NCBI RefSeq assembly: GCF_012396505.1
Contig: NZ_JAAXPN010000005.1
Coordinates: forward strand, 1-64,000
Source of the DNA: Periweissella fabalis
Lineage (GTDB): Bacteria > Bacillota > Bacilli > Lactobacillales > Lactobacillaceae
Direction: 5' to 3'
Length of the DNA: 64,000 nucleotides
The number at the start of each line of letters is the position of its first letter. Within the stretch, counting starts at the first letter, position 1. Positions 36,044 through 45,494 of the stretch are shown piece after piece. The position numbers and the translations under genes are program-made. The notes beneath the pieces were generated by a model. The model was not told where the DNA came from. It saw only the letters and a program-made list of their open reading frames with translations, and ran no database searches.

Positions 36044-36460
36044 TTAATCCTTAAAGGCGTGGTCTAAAACTCCATTAATAAACTTACGTGAACGTTCATC
36101 ACTAAAGGTTTTAGCCAAATTTAATGCTTCATCGATAATAACTTTACTTGGAACTGCATTTTGAGCATCAACATATTTGTGTTCAAAAATTGCCAATTCT
36201 AAAATAATCCGATCAGCACGAGCCAACCGATCAAAAGTCCATCCACTAGCTAAGAATGGCGTAATGTCTTGTTCAAGCATTTCTCGATTACTTAAAACAC
36301 CAGTTACTAATTCTTTTAAGTAATCAGGCACAGCTGGAGTAGGTACGATATCTTCCAATACATCTTCGTAAAGAGTATCAAGATTAGCTTCTGAATTTCC
36401 AGCTAATGCAAAGAGCGTTTGAAATGCTTTTTCACGTATTTGATGTCGACTAATAGTCAC
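36044..36460 (-). CDS. nusB: Transcription antitermination factor NusB
   Basis: A 138-residue all-helical RNA-binding protein that works with NusE on rRNA boxA antitermination. Blocks: HQIREKAFQTLFAL, VTGVLSNREMLEQDITPFL, RADRIILELAIFE, VPSKVIIDEALNLAKTFSDERSRKFINGVLD. The start is GTG at 36460 with AAGGTG upstream. It starts 2 nt after yqhY, the usual efp-yqhY-nusB order of Firmicutes. Confidence 0.94.
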   Translation of the reverse strand: MTISRHQIREKAFQTLFALAGNSEANLDTLYEDVLEDIVPTPAVPDYLKELVTGVLSNREMLEQDITPFLASGWTFDRLARADRIILELAIFEHKYVDAQNAVPSKVIIDEALNLAKTFSDERSRKFINGVLDHAFKD

Positions 36461-36462
36461 AA

Positions 36463-36897
36463 TTATTCACCTTTTTCTTCTTCATCATCCCCAAACAAAT
36501 TATTGGGATCAAGTTGTTGGTCGGCCTTTTGAGGCACAATACCCTCAACGTGGATATTAATTTCTGCTACTGTTAAATCGGTCATGGCACTAATTTGTGA
36601 CTTAATATGTTCTTGTAGCTTCAAGCTCACTTTAGGTACACTAACACCATATTCAAGATAAACATAAACATCAAAGATAATAGTATCGTCGTTCATGCTT
36701 ACTTTAACACCCTTACCATGCTCAACGCGACCAAATAATTCAGATACTTGATTACCAATTGAGCTTTGCATTTTAATCACACCATCGATTTCACTCGCAG
36801 CGATTCCAGCAATTACTTCTAGGACACTTGGGTTTACCTCAGTATGGCCTAAAACCTTACCGTCATTTGCAAGTGTAATATTTGTCTCTTCTGCCAT
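36463..36897 (-). CDS. yqhY: Asp23/Gls24 family envelope stress response protein
   Basis: A 144-residue protein of the Asp23/Gls24 family, in the yqhY position next to nusB. The core is SVLEVIAGIAASEIDGVIKM, then VKVSMNDDTIIFDVYVYLEYGVSVPKVSLKLQEHIKSQI. The tail is acidic (DDEEEKGE). Bacillus YqhY is linked to control of acetyl-CoA carboxylase activity. ATG 36897 has GGAGGAG 6 nt upstream; an upstream ATG at 36912 overlaps that site. Confidence 0.9.
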   Translation of the reverse strand: MAEETNITLANDGKVLGHTEVNPSVLEVIAGIAASEIDGVIKMQSSIGNQVSELFGRVEHGKGVKVSMNDDTIIFDVYVYLEYGVSVPKVSLKLQEHIKSQISAMTDLTVAEINIHVEGIVPQKADQQLDPNNLFGDDEEEKGE

Positions 36898-36956
36898 TTC
36901 AGTCTCCTCCATGGATTACTAGTTTAACTAGTCTAGATATACAGCTTTAATTATAT

Positions 36957-36990
36957 CAAAAAAGCCTCTCGCTTTCACGACAGACTTTTT
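36957..36990 (-). terminator. Terminator after efp
   Basis: AAAAAG..TCG and CGA..CTTTTT stems with two mismatches, T-run on the minus strand, 12 bp past the efp stop codon. Confidence 0.78.
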
Positions 36991-37002
36991 AAATTATTAA
37001 AA

Positions 37003-37569
37003 TTAGGCACGTGATTTGTAAGTACCGTTATCGTCAGTGTTGATAACAAGCTTGTCACCAGCATTGATAAAGTCAGGTACTTGGATAACTAAACCAGTTT
37101 CCATAGTTGCTGGCTTACCACCACCATTAGCAGTAGCACCCTTAATAGCAGGTTGAGTTTCCTTAACTTCAAGTGTAACAACCTTTGGTACTTCAACACC
37201 AAGAACTTCGTTACCAAATGTAGTAACAGAAACTTCCATACCTTCAAGCATAAACTTCAAAGCATCTTTGATGTTTTCTTCGTTCAATGCAAATTGATCG
37301 TAAGTTTCAACGTTCATGAAGACATGTTGGTCACCTTCAGCGTACAAGTAAGTAGCTTTTTGTGTCAAGATTTCAGCAGGAACTAACTTTTCAGAAGTGT
37401 TACTGAAAGTAATTTCGTTAACTGCACCAGTACGCAAGTTCTTTAACTTTGAACGTACGAAGGCTGAACCTTTACCAGGTTTAACGTGTTGGAATTCAAT
37501 CACACGCCAGATAGCGTTATTGTATTCAATAGTCAAACCAGTTTTTAAATCATTTGGTGTAATTGCCAT
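37003..37569 (-). CDS. efp: Translation elongation factor P
   Basis: A 188-residue three-domain factor that rescues ribosomes stalled at polyproline. The loop [18 protein letters not shown] carries the Lys (about residue 32) that is modified in many bacteria. C-terminal domains: [26 protein letters not shown] and [32 protein letters not shown] precedes the ATG. Codon use looks more highly biased than in neighbours, as expected for a highly expressed gene. Confidence 0.96.
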   Translation of the reverse strand: MAITPNDLKTGLTIEYNNAIWRVIEFQHVKPGKGSAFVRSKLKNLRTGAVNEITFSNTSEKLVPAEILTQKATYLYAEGDQHVFMNVETYDQFALNEENIKDALKFMLEGMEVSVTTFGNEVLGVEVPKVVTLEVKETQPAIKGATANGGGKPATMETGLVIQVPDFINAGDKLVINTDDNGTYKSRA

Positions 37570-37639
37570 TGTAATTATCTCCTTAAAATACGTAATTCTT
37601 ACCTATTCTACCAGTCAAACTAACATTCGACAAGTAAAA

Positions 37640-39007
37640 TTATTTACCGCGCGCCTTATCAGCAGCAATCTTATTGGCTTTTCGTGTTGCACGTTGTTCC
37701 ATTCGTTGTTCAATTCGACGATCCATTTGTGCTTTACGTTTGATGGCTTGATTGATTTGGTGTTTGTAACCAGGTTTAATCTTCTTTTTCTTTTTCTTAA
37801 TTAAACCAATCATTGTTGGATCAAGCTTCTTTTGGGTTTTATTACGTTTCTCACGACGCTTACGGTCAAACGTATCGACAATTTGATCACCCTTAATGGC
37901 TTTTGGTTGGAATTTAACCCCGAGATTTTCTAATTCGGCAACTTGATCATCATTATCAGGCGTGTATAACGTAATCGCAATTCCGCTCATTCCGTTACGG
38001 CCAGTCCGACCAACTCGGTGGATAAAGAAGTCTAAATCAGCCGGAATATCATCGTTAATTACGTGTGATACCCCTTCAATATCAATCCCCCGAGCAGCCA
38101 AATCAGTGGCCACTACATATTGGAAATCAAGGTTTTGCACTTGCTTCATCACCCGCTTACGTTCACGTGGTGCAATCCCGCCGTGGACGGTAGCAACTTT
38201 TAAGTTTTGACCACGCAAGAAGTGACTTAATTCATCGGCGCGTTCTTTAGTATTAGTAAAGATTAAGGCCAAGTATGGTTGTCCAAGGGTCAATAATTTT
38301 AAGATAACTTCATTTTTTGAAGCACTCTTAGTTGAAATTAACCAGTTTTCAATTGTTGGTGAAATCACTGTTGTTACCGGAATTTCTTCCACCACTGGGT
38401 TACTTAAATATTTACGTAAAAATGGTTGCAACTTTTGAGGAATGGTTGCTGAGAAAACTAACATTTGTAAATCTTCTGGCATCGCACCAGCAACTGCATC
38501 AACTTCAGGTAAGAATCCTAAATCAAGGGTCATATCTGCTTCATCAACAACCAATGTCTTACTAAAGTGCACATCGAGTGCTTGTGTTTTTAATAAATCA
38601 GCAATCCGTCCTGGTGTACCAATTACAATGTGCGGTTGTGCGGTTGCTAATTGTTTTAATTGGCGTTCCTTATCAGTTCCACCAACGTAATTAGCAATTC
38701 GAATTTCGGTATCAAAGTGCTTAGCAATTTGTTTAGCCGCATTATAAATCTGTTGGGCTAATTCACGTGATGGTGTTGTGATAACTGCTTGTACTTGGTT
38801 AAAATTCACATCAAGATTTTGAAAAATTGGTAATAAAAATGTATGTGTCTTACCAGAACCCGTTTGTGATTGCCCAACAACTGAACGGCCACTAATAACC
38901 GTTGGAATTAAGCGTTCTTGCACTGCTGTGGGCGTGTTAAAGTTAATTTCCGCTAAGGCGTCCATAATTGCTGGTTTTAAATTAAAATCAGTAAATTGTT
39001 TCGTCAT
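37640..39007 (-). CDS. cshB: DEAD-box RNA helicase (CshB-like)
   Basis: A 455-residue ATP-dependent RNA helicase. Motifs: Q motif region TAVQERLIP, I GQSQTGSGKTHTF, Ia TPSRELAQQ, II VVDEADM (DEAD), III SATIP, IV LIFTNTKERADELS, V TDLAARGIDIE, VI HRVGRTGR. The C-terminal tail is strongly basic (KKKKKKIKPGYKHQINQ), as in CshB (YqfR), and probably binds RNA. It lies 14 nt after nrnA, a partner expected in RNA turnover. Confidence 0.88.
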   Translation of the reverse strand: MTKQFTDFNLKPAIMDALAEINFNTPTAVQERLIPTVISGRSVVGQSQTGSGKTHTFLLPIFQNLDVNFNQVQAVITTPSRELAQQIYNAAKQIAKHFDTEIRIANYVGGTDKERQLKQLATAQPHIVIGTPGRIADLLKTQALDVHFSKTLVVDEADMTLDLGFLPEVDAVAGAMPEDLQMLVFSATIPQKLQPFLRKYLSNPVVEEIPVTTVISPTIENWLISTKSASKNEVILKLLTLGQPYLALIFTNTKERADELSHFLRGQNLKVATVHGGIAPRERKRVMKQVQNLDFQYVVATDLAARGIDIEGVSHVINDDIPADLDFFIHRVGRTGRNGMSGIAITLYTPDNDDQVAELENLGVKFQPKAIKGDQIVDTFDRKRREKRNKTQKKLDPTMIGLIKKKKKKIKPGYKHQINQAIKRKAQMDRRIEQRMEQRATRKANKIAADKARGK

Positions 39008-39021
39008 TAATTAAATCCTTT

Positions 39022-39978
39022 CTATATTAAACGATCATTGTATCGTTTAAGAGCACGGGCTAGTTCATCAATAATATCATTGACCTCATCCATATCACGC
39101 GCCTTAGCCCCAGATGCTAGTGGATGACCACCACCATCATGATTACGAGCGATATTATTAATTACCATATCCTTGGAACGTAAACGAACACGGTAACTAT
39201 GATCATCTTGTTCTTCAAATATTGCCCATGTCCGGACACTATCAACTCGACCTGGTAAGGGCACGACAAAAGCCGTTCCACTTTCACCAAGATCAAATGA
39301 ATTTACAAGTTCATTGCTTAAAACCATATAAGCAAGGCCATTTTCAACAATGTTTAGGTTTTGCAACACATAGCCTGACAACTTAGCTGCTTCCGGACTA
39401 ATTGCGTCCATTTTTTGATTAACATTAATAATATCAAAATCAAACTTAAACAGTTCTGACACTACCCGCATGGTTTCACTGTCGACAGAATATAAGAAGC
39501 GTCCGGTATCACCGACAATTCCTGCATATAAAACACGGGCTGCTTCTGCATTCAATGTCATTTTACCATGTGATTGCTCAGCGAGTTCATAAATTAAACT
39601 TGATGTTGAACTGGCATCTGCTATCACCCATTGTAGATCACCGTAAGGCTCATCATTAGGATGATGATCAATTTTAATCATCTCTTTTCCATTCGGGTAA
39701 CGTTGATCATCAATTCGCGGCGCATTGGCAGTATCAGTTACAATAACTAAGGCATTTTCATATATTTCATCGTCAATTGTTTCCATTTCGGCAATCCACG
39801 CCAACCCAGGAACGGGTTTTCCAATAATATGAACATGCTTATTTGGATATGAATTGCGAATAATCATTGCTAATCCCGCCTGAGATCCAAATGCATCAGG
39901 ATCTGGACGTTGATGGCGATGAATAATAATCGTGTCATATTCCTCAATTTTGGCAATAATTTGCTCTTGAATCGTCAT
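39022..39978 (-). CDS. nrnA: DHH family oligoribonuclease / pAp phosphatase NrnA
   Basis: A 318-residue phosphoesterase that degrades short RNA oligonucleotides and pAp. DHH motifs: IIHRHQRPDPDAFGSQAG, VTDTANAPRI, KIDHHPNDEPYGD; DHHA1 end: NHDGGGHPLASGAK. Length is typical. It is followed 14 nt later by the CshB-like helicase gene, so nanoRNA decay and RNA unwinding are probably coexpressed. Confidence 0.92.
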   Translation of the reverse strand: MTIQEQIIAKIEEYDTIIIHRHQRPDPDAFGSQAGLAMIIRNSYPNKHVHIIGKPVPGLAWIAEMETIDDEIYENALVIVTDTANAPRIDDQRYPNGKEMIKIDHHPNDEPYGDLQWVIADASSTSSLIYELAEQSHGKMTLNAEAARVLYAGIVGDTGRFLYSVDSETMRVVSELFKFDFDIINVNQKMDAISPEAAKLSGYVLQNLNIVENGLAYMVLSNELVNSFDLGESGTAFVVPLPGRVDSVRTWAIFEEQDDHSYRVRLRSKDMVINNIARNHDGGGHPLASGAKARDMDEVNDIIDELARALKRYNDRLI

Positions 39979-40068
39979 GCATCTACTCTTTTCATTTTTT
40001 ATTATCTATATAATTTATACTCGCTAAAATTCACCTAACATTTTAGTATACCTTATTTTAAGGCTTAA

Positions 40069-41145
40069 TTATTCAAAAAGTGCTAAATTTATATTTTCAA
40101 ACGTAATTGGTGCTAAGCTAGTTACCGTAATTCCTAATAGACGAACTGCCTGCGTCGTAAATGGTAAAGTTGCTATAATTTCTTCAGCAACTTTAACCAT
40201 ATTTGCAATATCATTTGGATAAAAATCAGTTTGTGTCAAGCGCTTGGTCAATGTTGTAAAATCACTATACCGAATCTTTAAAACAATAGTGCGTCCATGA
40301 CGTTGATTTTGTTGCAAAGCATTAACTAAATCAGTTGCTAAATTAGTCAATGCCTTATTAATTTGTGATGGTAATTCAAGTGGTGGTAAATAGGTTGATT
40401 CCTTACCAATTGACTTACGCTCTTGTTGCCATTGGACGGGCCGCTCATCAATACCACGTACACGACGATATAAATCGTAACCTAACTTACCAAAATGTTG
40501 AATTAAAAATGATTCAGTTTGTTGATATAAATCTGACCCATTTAAAATACCTAGTTTTTCCATTTGTGGTAAGGTCTTCTTGCCAATCCCTCGAAACGCA
40601 CCGATTGGTTGCCTACTTAAAAATTCAATAGCATCTTCTTGCCTAACAATCGTCACGCCAACTGGTTTATTATATTCCGATGCTAATTTAGCAATAAATT
40701 TATTATAGCTAATACCCGTTGAACAAGTTAAATGCAATTTTTCCCAAATTTCTTGTTGCATTCGATGTGCCAGGATTACAGGATTACTAATACCTAATTT
40801 ATTCTCTGTCACGTCTAAATATGCCTCATCAAATGCAATTGGTTCAATTTTTTCAGTATATTCATGGAATATAGCATGAACTTGTGCAGATACCTCTTTA
40901 TACTTAACAAAATTCGGTGTTAAAAAAACACCTTCTGGGGCTAATTTTTTAGCTTCTATTGCACTCATTGCTGAATGAATTCCTAATTGTCGAGCAACAT
41001 AATTAGCCGTTGCAACGACCCCATGCCCACCAGTTTTAGCCGGATCTTTGGCTAAAATCAGCGGTACATGCCGTAGTTTGGGGTTATCACGCATTTCAAC
41101 TTGTGCATAAAAAGCATCCATATCAACATGAATTATTTTCCGCAT
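40069..41145 (-). CDS. dinB: DNA polymerase IV
   Basis: A 358-residue Y-family polymerase for translesion synthesis. Catalytic acidic residues are in [15 protein letters not shown] and in [11 protein letters not shown]; the thumb has [15 protein letters not shown], and the little-finger domain follows (about 240-358). No beta-clamp motif is obvious, though the C-terminal [10 protein letters not shown] could serve. ATG 41145 has GGGAG 8 nt upstream; the extended frame would begin earlier without support. I found no LexA box in its promoter region. Confidence 0.93.
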   Translation of the reverse strand: MRKIIHVDMDAFYAQVEMRDNPKLRHVPLILAKDPAKTGGHGVVATANYVARQLGIHSAMSAIEAKKLAPEGVFLTPNFVKYKEVSAQVHAIFHEYTEKIEPIAFDEAYLDVTENKLGISNPVILAHRMQQEIWEKLHLTCSTGISYNKFIAKLASEYNKPVGVTIVRQEDAIEFLSRQPIGAFRGIGKKTLPQMEKLGILNGSDLYQQTESFLIQHFGKLGYDLYRRVRGIDERPVQWQQERKSIGKESTYLPPLELPSQINKALTNLATDLVNALQQNQRHGRTIVLKIRYSDFTTLTKRLTQTDFYPNDIANMVKVAEEIIATLPFTTQAVRLLGITVTSLAPITFENINLALFE

Positions 41146-41194
41146 AGTTGCCGCTCCCTGTTCAAAAAGTAACATTATCTTATCTCATATTAAC

Positions 41195-41232
41195 AAAAAA
41201 ATCCCTACGGCGCATTAAGCCCATAAGGATTT
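41195..41232 (-). terminator. Terminator after yajC
   Basis: AAATCC and GGATTT close a stem with an inner GGC/GCC helix; on the minus strand TTTTTTT follows. It separates yajC from dinB. Confidence 0.8.
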
Positions 41233-41262
41233 GTTTGTTAGTTATTTAATTATAAATCCTAA

Positions 41263-41664
41263 TTATTTATCAGTTGAAACTTCTTTAGTTTCAGCCGGAT
41301 CAGTTAATTTTGCTGCATCATCTGATTTAGGTTCTTCGGCCATTTCTGATGTAACAGCTGGCTTTTCAGTTGCCATTACTGTTTCTGTACTTGCATCAAC
41401 GTGTGGTTGATCAATAACTTTTGCGATCGCATCCATATCAAATACTAAGAAAATACCATCACAGTCTAACGTAACAGTTTTATCAGCTTCATTGATTGAA
41501 TCAATCATTCCATGTAACCGTCCGATTGTTACTACATGTGCACCCTTTTGAAGCTTTGACATCATGTCATTACGCATATCGCGTTGTTTCTTCTGAGAGC
41601 GGGTTGTCATAAATAACATCCCTCCGATTAATACAACTAAAATAACAATGTTAAATAATCCCAT
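41263..41664 (-). CDS. yajC: Preprotein translocase subunit YajC
   Basis: A 133-residue protein with one N-terminal membrane segment (FNIVILVVLIGGMLFMTT) and the conserved cytosolic region RSQKKQRDMRNDMMSKLQKGAHVVTIGRLHG. YajC associates with SecDF at the translocon. The C-terminal third is acidic and low-complexity (TEKPAVTSEMAEEPKSDDAA), longer than in E. coli. AAAGGAG precedes the ATG. It is followed by a terminator. Confidence 0.9.
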   Translation of the reverse strand: MGLFNIVILVVLIGGMLFMTTRSQKKQRDMRNDMMSKLQKGAHVVTIGRLHGMIDSINEADKTVTLDCDGIFLVFDMDAIAKVIDQPHVDASTETVMATEKPAVTSEMAEEPKSDDAAKLTDPAETKEVSTDK

Positions 41665-41759
41665 TTGTAATACTCCTTTGTCCTAGTTTTAAAAAAACAT
41701 TAAGTTTATTGTAGCGTACATTACACTAATTTGGTACCTTACATTCAATAATCGCGAAC

Positions 41760-42776
41760 TTAGCTTTCTGTTGGCATTATATATCCTAAATGATCGTATG
41801 CCTTAACTGTGGCAACGCGGCCCCGTGGCGTGCGTTGCACAAAGCCAATTTGGAGTAAGTACGGTTCATACATTGATTCAAGAGTTTCAATCTCTTCACC
41901 TATATTAGCTGCTAAAGCTCCAATTCCAACTGGTCCACCATTATATTGTGTAATCATAGTAGTTAATAACTTAATATCAGTTTGATCAAGTCCCATTTGA
42001 TCAACATTTAAAATTTGTAAAGCATGATTAACAATTTCAACATCGATTGCTTCTTTACCGGCTACTAACGCAAAATCACGTACTCGTTTTAATAATCGGT
42101 TAGCAATTCGTGGTGTTCCTCGTGATCGGCGCCCAATTTCATGAGCCCCTGAACTTGCAATCGAACTATGGAAAATATCAGCTGTTCGTTTAACAATCTC
42201 CTCAAGTTCAGCGACATTATAATAGCTCATATGTTCAACAATTCCAAAACGATCACGTAATGGCGCTGAAAGCATTCCCGCTCGCGTTGTTGCACCAATT
42301 AAAGTAAACGGTGGCAATGGAAAATGAACAGGATGCGCTGTTGGTCCTTGGCCAATTACAATATCAACAAAATAATCTTCCATTGCAGAATACAACATCT
42401 CCTCAACTGTAGTTGGGAGGCGATGAATTTCATCAATAAATAAAATATCACCCGGTTGTAATTCGTTTAATAATGCCAATAAATCCCCCGTCTTTTCAAT
42501 AGCTGGCCCCGAAGTTGTTTTTAACCCAACTTCCATTTCATTAGCAATTACCATGGCCAAAGTGGTCTTTCCTAAACCTGGTGGACCGTATAAGAGGACA
42601 TGATCCAATGCTTCTTCGCGACTACGTGCAGCTTTAATATAGACTTGCAGTTCATTTTTGACCGCTTCTTGGCCAATATATTCAGCAAATTTTTGGGGGC
42701 GCAATGATTTTTCAAGTGAATTTTCTTGATCATTTTGCACACCTTGTTGGTAGATTTGTTCGTCAAATTCTGCCAT
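41760..42776 (-). CDS. ruvB: Holliday junction branch migration helicase RuvB
   Basis: A 338-residue AAA+ motor that drives branch migration with RuvA. Walker [17 protein letters not shown], Walker [11 protein letters not shown], sensor 1 [10 protein letters not shown], arginine-finger region [11 protein letters not shown], and the winged-helix end [14 protein letters not shown]. Start ATG 42776 has AAAGGAG 7 nt upstream; the 5-codon longer frame begins in that site. Follows ruvA by 34 nt. Confidence 0.96.
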   Translation of the reverse strand: MAEFDEQIYQQGVQNDQENSLEKSLRPQKFAEYIGQEAVKNELQVYIKAARSREEALDHVLLYGPPGLGKTTLAMVIANEMEVGLKTTSGPAIEKTGDLLALLNELQPGDILFIDEIHRLPTTVEEMLYSAMEDYFVDIVIGQGPTAHPVHFPLPPFTLIGATTRAGMLSAPLRDRFGIVEHMSYYNVAELEEIVKRTADIFHSSIASSGAHEIGRRSRGTPRIANRLLKRVRDFALVAGKEAIDVEIVNHALQILNVDQMGLDQTDIKLLTTMITQYNGGPVGIGALAANIGEEIETLESMYEPYLLQIGFVQRTPRGRVATVKAYDHLGYIMPTES

Positions 42777-42810
42777 ACTCACTCCTTTCACACTTATTCT
42801 ATTATGTCAC

Positions 42811-43407
42811 TTAGCCCATTAAATATTTTAACCCTAAACTTAAGTAAGTTTGTGTATCAGTAGGTTTTTCTTTAGCTAACTGCTTTTCAACACGTTTAAT
42901 ATCTGTTTTACCGTAGCCTAATGATTCTAATGCCAAAATTGCATCATTTAATTCCTTATTAACGCTAGGAATAGCTATAGGTTCGTTAAATAAATCCAAT
43001 GTAGCTCCTGGAATATCAGCTAGTTTACCTTTTAAATCAAGCACAATTTGTTGCGCTGTCTTCTTACCAATTCCTGGAAACTTAACTAAATACTCTACAT
43101 TTTGGCTTTCAACTGCACCAATCAAGGCGCTTTGATCAGCGTTAGCTAAAATCGCCAATGCTGATTTAGGTCCAATTCCGGAAACACCCAATAATTTATT
43201 AAACAACATTTTTGCTGAGATATCAGCAAACCCATATAATGAAATTTCATTTTCACGAACGATTTGCTCAACATAAATGGTCACTATTTGCTCTTCTTGA
43301 TAAATAAACGGATTAGCCGTTAACAGCTTATATCCCATTCCTGCGACTTCAACCACAATATGTGTTGGTAAAATGAGGGTCACTTTTCCTGTTAAATATT
43401 CATACAT
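42811..43407 (-). CDS. ruvA: Holliday junction DNA-binding protein RuvA
   Basis: A 198-residue protein that binds four-way junctions and recruits RuvB. N-terminal OB fold (MYEYLTGKVTLILPTHIVVE), two helix-hairpin-helix units (GVSGIGPKSALAILAN; FPGIGKKTAQQIVLDLKGKL), and the C-terminal RuvB-contacting domain (LNDAILALESLGYGKTDIKRVEKQL). Full length. The ribosome binding site is poor. It lies 33 nt after mutL. Confidence 0.95.
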   Translation of the reverse strand: MYEYLTGKVTLILPTHIVVEVAGMGYKLLTANPFIYQEEQIVTIYVEQIVRENEISLYGFADISAKMLFNKLLGVSGIGPKSALAILANADQSALIGAVESQNVEYLVKFPGIGKKTAQQIVLDLKGKLADIPGATLDLFNEPIAIPSVNKELNDAILALESLGYGKTDIKRVEKQLAKEKPTDTQTYLSLGLKYLMG

Positions 43408-43440
43408 TATTCAAAACCATTCTCTTTCCGTAGTCGTTTT

Positions 43441-45480
43441 TTAATAAGGATGACCATCATAATCAATCCAAGAACCATGTGAATCTTGAATCCTTTTAAA
43501 CATTTTTTCCATATCAGTTAATGATAACGTTACTAAAACCGGACGACCATGTGGACAATTGTATGGATTTTTAGTTACACCTAGATTTTTGATTAATTCT
43601 TTAGCCTCTAAATCACTTAAATGTTGATTTGCTTTAATAGCTCGCTTGCAACTCATCATAATTGCTGTTTTTTCACGAAAGTCTGCCGTAGTAATCTGAC
43701 CTTCACGTAGAACCCAATCAATCATTTCTCGAGTAGTACTTTCAACTTGATCAGCTACAAACCAACTTGGATGATGATGCAGAATAAAACTATTATCACC
43801 AAACATTTCTAAATCCAGCCCAACTGCTTGCAAAAGCGTAAGTTTATCATTGATTTTAACTACATCAACTAATGGATAATCCAAAACCAAAGGAATCAAT
43901 AATTGTTGGCTAGCAGTCCCAAGATGGCCAATTTCTTCACGATAATATTCATAATTAATCCGCTCTTGAGCTGCATGTTGATCAATTAAATATAACCCTT
44001 GTGGCCCTTCTGCAAATAAAAAAGTTCCAAACATTTGTCCTATATAGCGTAAATTTGGCCAAGGCTTAGCAGATAGTTCAATCTCTGTAATGTTTTTTGG
44101 TTCAACCTCTAATGCTGTTTGTTGCCTTTCTTTGGTAACATCTACTGGTATTAATTGAGCCAATTCATTTTGGGGTTCGTTTGCATATCTAGTCTTAAAG
44201 GCTTTCACTGCAGAACTATTCAAATCTGTTTTACTTAACACATTAATTGGAGTGACAGCAGGCTTAATTAATGTGTTTTCAGCATCGACGTCAGCTAATT
44301 TTTGAAAACTACTTTTACTTATTCGTGTTTTTGTTTCATCAGGATTTAAATGATACTTCATCGAAGTCTGATTCAACTGATTAATAAAATCTGTTGAATC
44401 AATAGTTTTAGTACTGTCATCCTCTTGTGTTACTTGGTCATTTAATGAAGTTGCAATTGGTCCAGCCAGATTTTGATATCCATCAGGTATTAAACTCACA
44501 TGAGTAAAAACTTGCTGGATTACTTGGGTGATCAAACTTACTAAGCTCTCTTCTTGACTTAAGCGAACCTCTTGTTTAGTTGGATGCACATTAACATCAA
44601 CTAACAGTGGATCCATCTTAATATTAACGACCGCAAATGGATACCGACCAACCATTAATTTACTACCATATCCTTTAATAATTGCTTTAGTTATCTGGAA
44701 GTTTTTAATATAACGACCATTAATCAGCACTGAAATATAATCACGTGAAGCACGTGTTAATTCTGGTAGTGAAACAAAACCTTCGACCTGGAAATCATTA
44801 TCTTCAGCATTTATGGGGACCATTTTTTGTGCTGCCGTAAGCCCATAAATTTCAGCAATTACTCGTTTAACATCGCCATTTCCCGCTGTACGTATAATTT
44901 GTTTACCGTTATGAACTAAGTGAAACGTGACTTGTGGATAACTCAACGATAGTCGATTAACAATATCAACAATTTTTGCTAACTCAGTTTGTTGTGATTT
45001 TAAATATTTTAACCGTGCTGGGGTGTTAAAAAATAATTCCGTAACTTTAATTCGGGTTCCACGACGGGCACTAGCTGATTTCTTTGCTAGTACCTCACCA
45101 CCCTTAATATGCACATAAGTTCCCGCTTGCTGACCAGTACTTGTTGTTAGCTCAACATCTGCAATTGATGCTATGCTGGGTAAAGCTTCTCCTCGGAAAC
45201 CAAGAGTTCGAACTTTAAATAAATCCTGACGATCAATTATCTTTGAGGTTGCATGGCGTCGAAATGCAATTTCAACATCATCATCGTCAATTCCATCTCC
45301 ATTATCAATAATTTCTATTAATTTTGTCCCAGCTGCTTCAATTAATATATCAATTTGTGTCGCCTGGGCATCAAGTGAATTTTCAAGTAATTCTTTAACC
45401 ACCGATGCGGGCCGTTCTATTACTTCACCGGCCGCAATTTGGTTTGCCAGGTTAACTGATAATTCATGTATCTTAGCCAT
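43441..45480 (-). CDS. mutL: DNA mismatch repair protein MutL
   Basis: A 679-residue mismatch repair factor. The GHKL ATPase domain (1-330) has IAAGEVIERPASVVKELLENS, EIIDNGDGIDDDD, FRGEALPSIASI and RRGTRIKVTELF. A Ser/Thr/Asn-rich linker (about 340-480) joins the C-terminal endonuclease domain with LIDQHAAQERINYE, AIMMSCKRAIKANQHL and NPYNCPHGRPV, the zinc-site motifs of nicking MutL. AAAGGGGG precedes the ATG. It starts 14 nt after mutS. Confidence 0.96.
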   Translation of the reverse strand: MAKIHELSVNLANQIAAGEVIERPASVVKELLENSLDAQATQIDILIEAAGTKLIEIIDNGDGIDDDDVEIAFRRHATSKIIDRQDLFKVRTLGFRGEALPSIASIADVELTTSTGQQAGTYVHIKGGEVLAKKSASARRGTRIKVTELFFNTPARLKYLKSQQTELAKIVDIVNRLSLSYPQVTFHLVHNGKQIIRTAGNGDVKRVIAEIYGLTAAQKMVPINAEDNDFQVEGFVSLPELTRASRDYISVLINGRYIKNFQITKAIIKGYGSKLMVGRYPFAVVNIKMDPLLVDVNVHPTKQEVRLSQEESLVSLITQVIQQVFTHVSLIPDGYQNLAGPIATSLNDQVTQEDDSTKTIDSTDFINQLNQTSMKYHLNPDETKTRISKSSFQKLADVDAENTLIKPAVTPINVLSKTDLNSSAVKAFKTRYANEPQNELAQLIPVDVTKERQQTALEVEPKNITEIELSAKPWPNLRYIGQMFGTFLFAEGPQGLYLIDQHAAQERINYEYYREEIGHLGTASQQLLIPLVLDYPLVDVVKINDKLTLLQAVGLDLEMFGDNSFILHHHPSWFVADQVESTTREMIDWVLREGQITTADFREKTAIMMSCKRAIKANQHLSDLEAKELIKNLGVTKNPYNCPHGRPVLVTLSLTDMEKMFKRIQDSHGSWIDYDGHPY

Positions 45481-45494
45481 ACGTCCCCCTTTAA

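Noticed and set aside
40024-40046. CTAAAAT / ATTTTAG hairpin after nrnA's promoter side
   Set aside because: Seven AT-rich pairs with no T-run; not a convincing terminator.
41146-41194. Possible LexA site before dinB
   Set aside because: Only a GAAC half-site (GAACAGGGAGCG) is present; the second half does not match.
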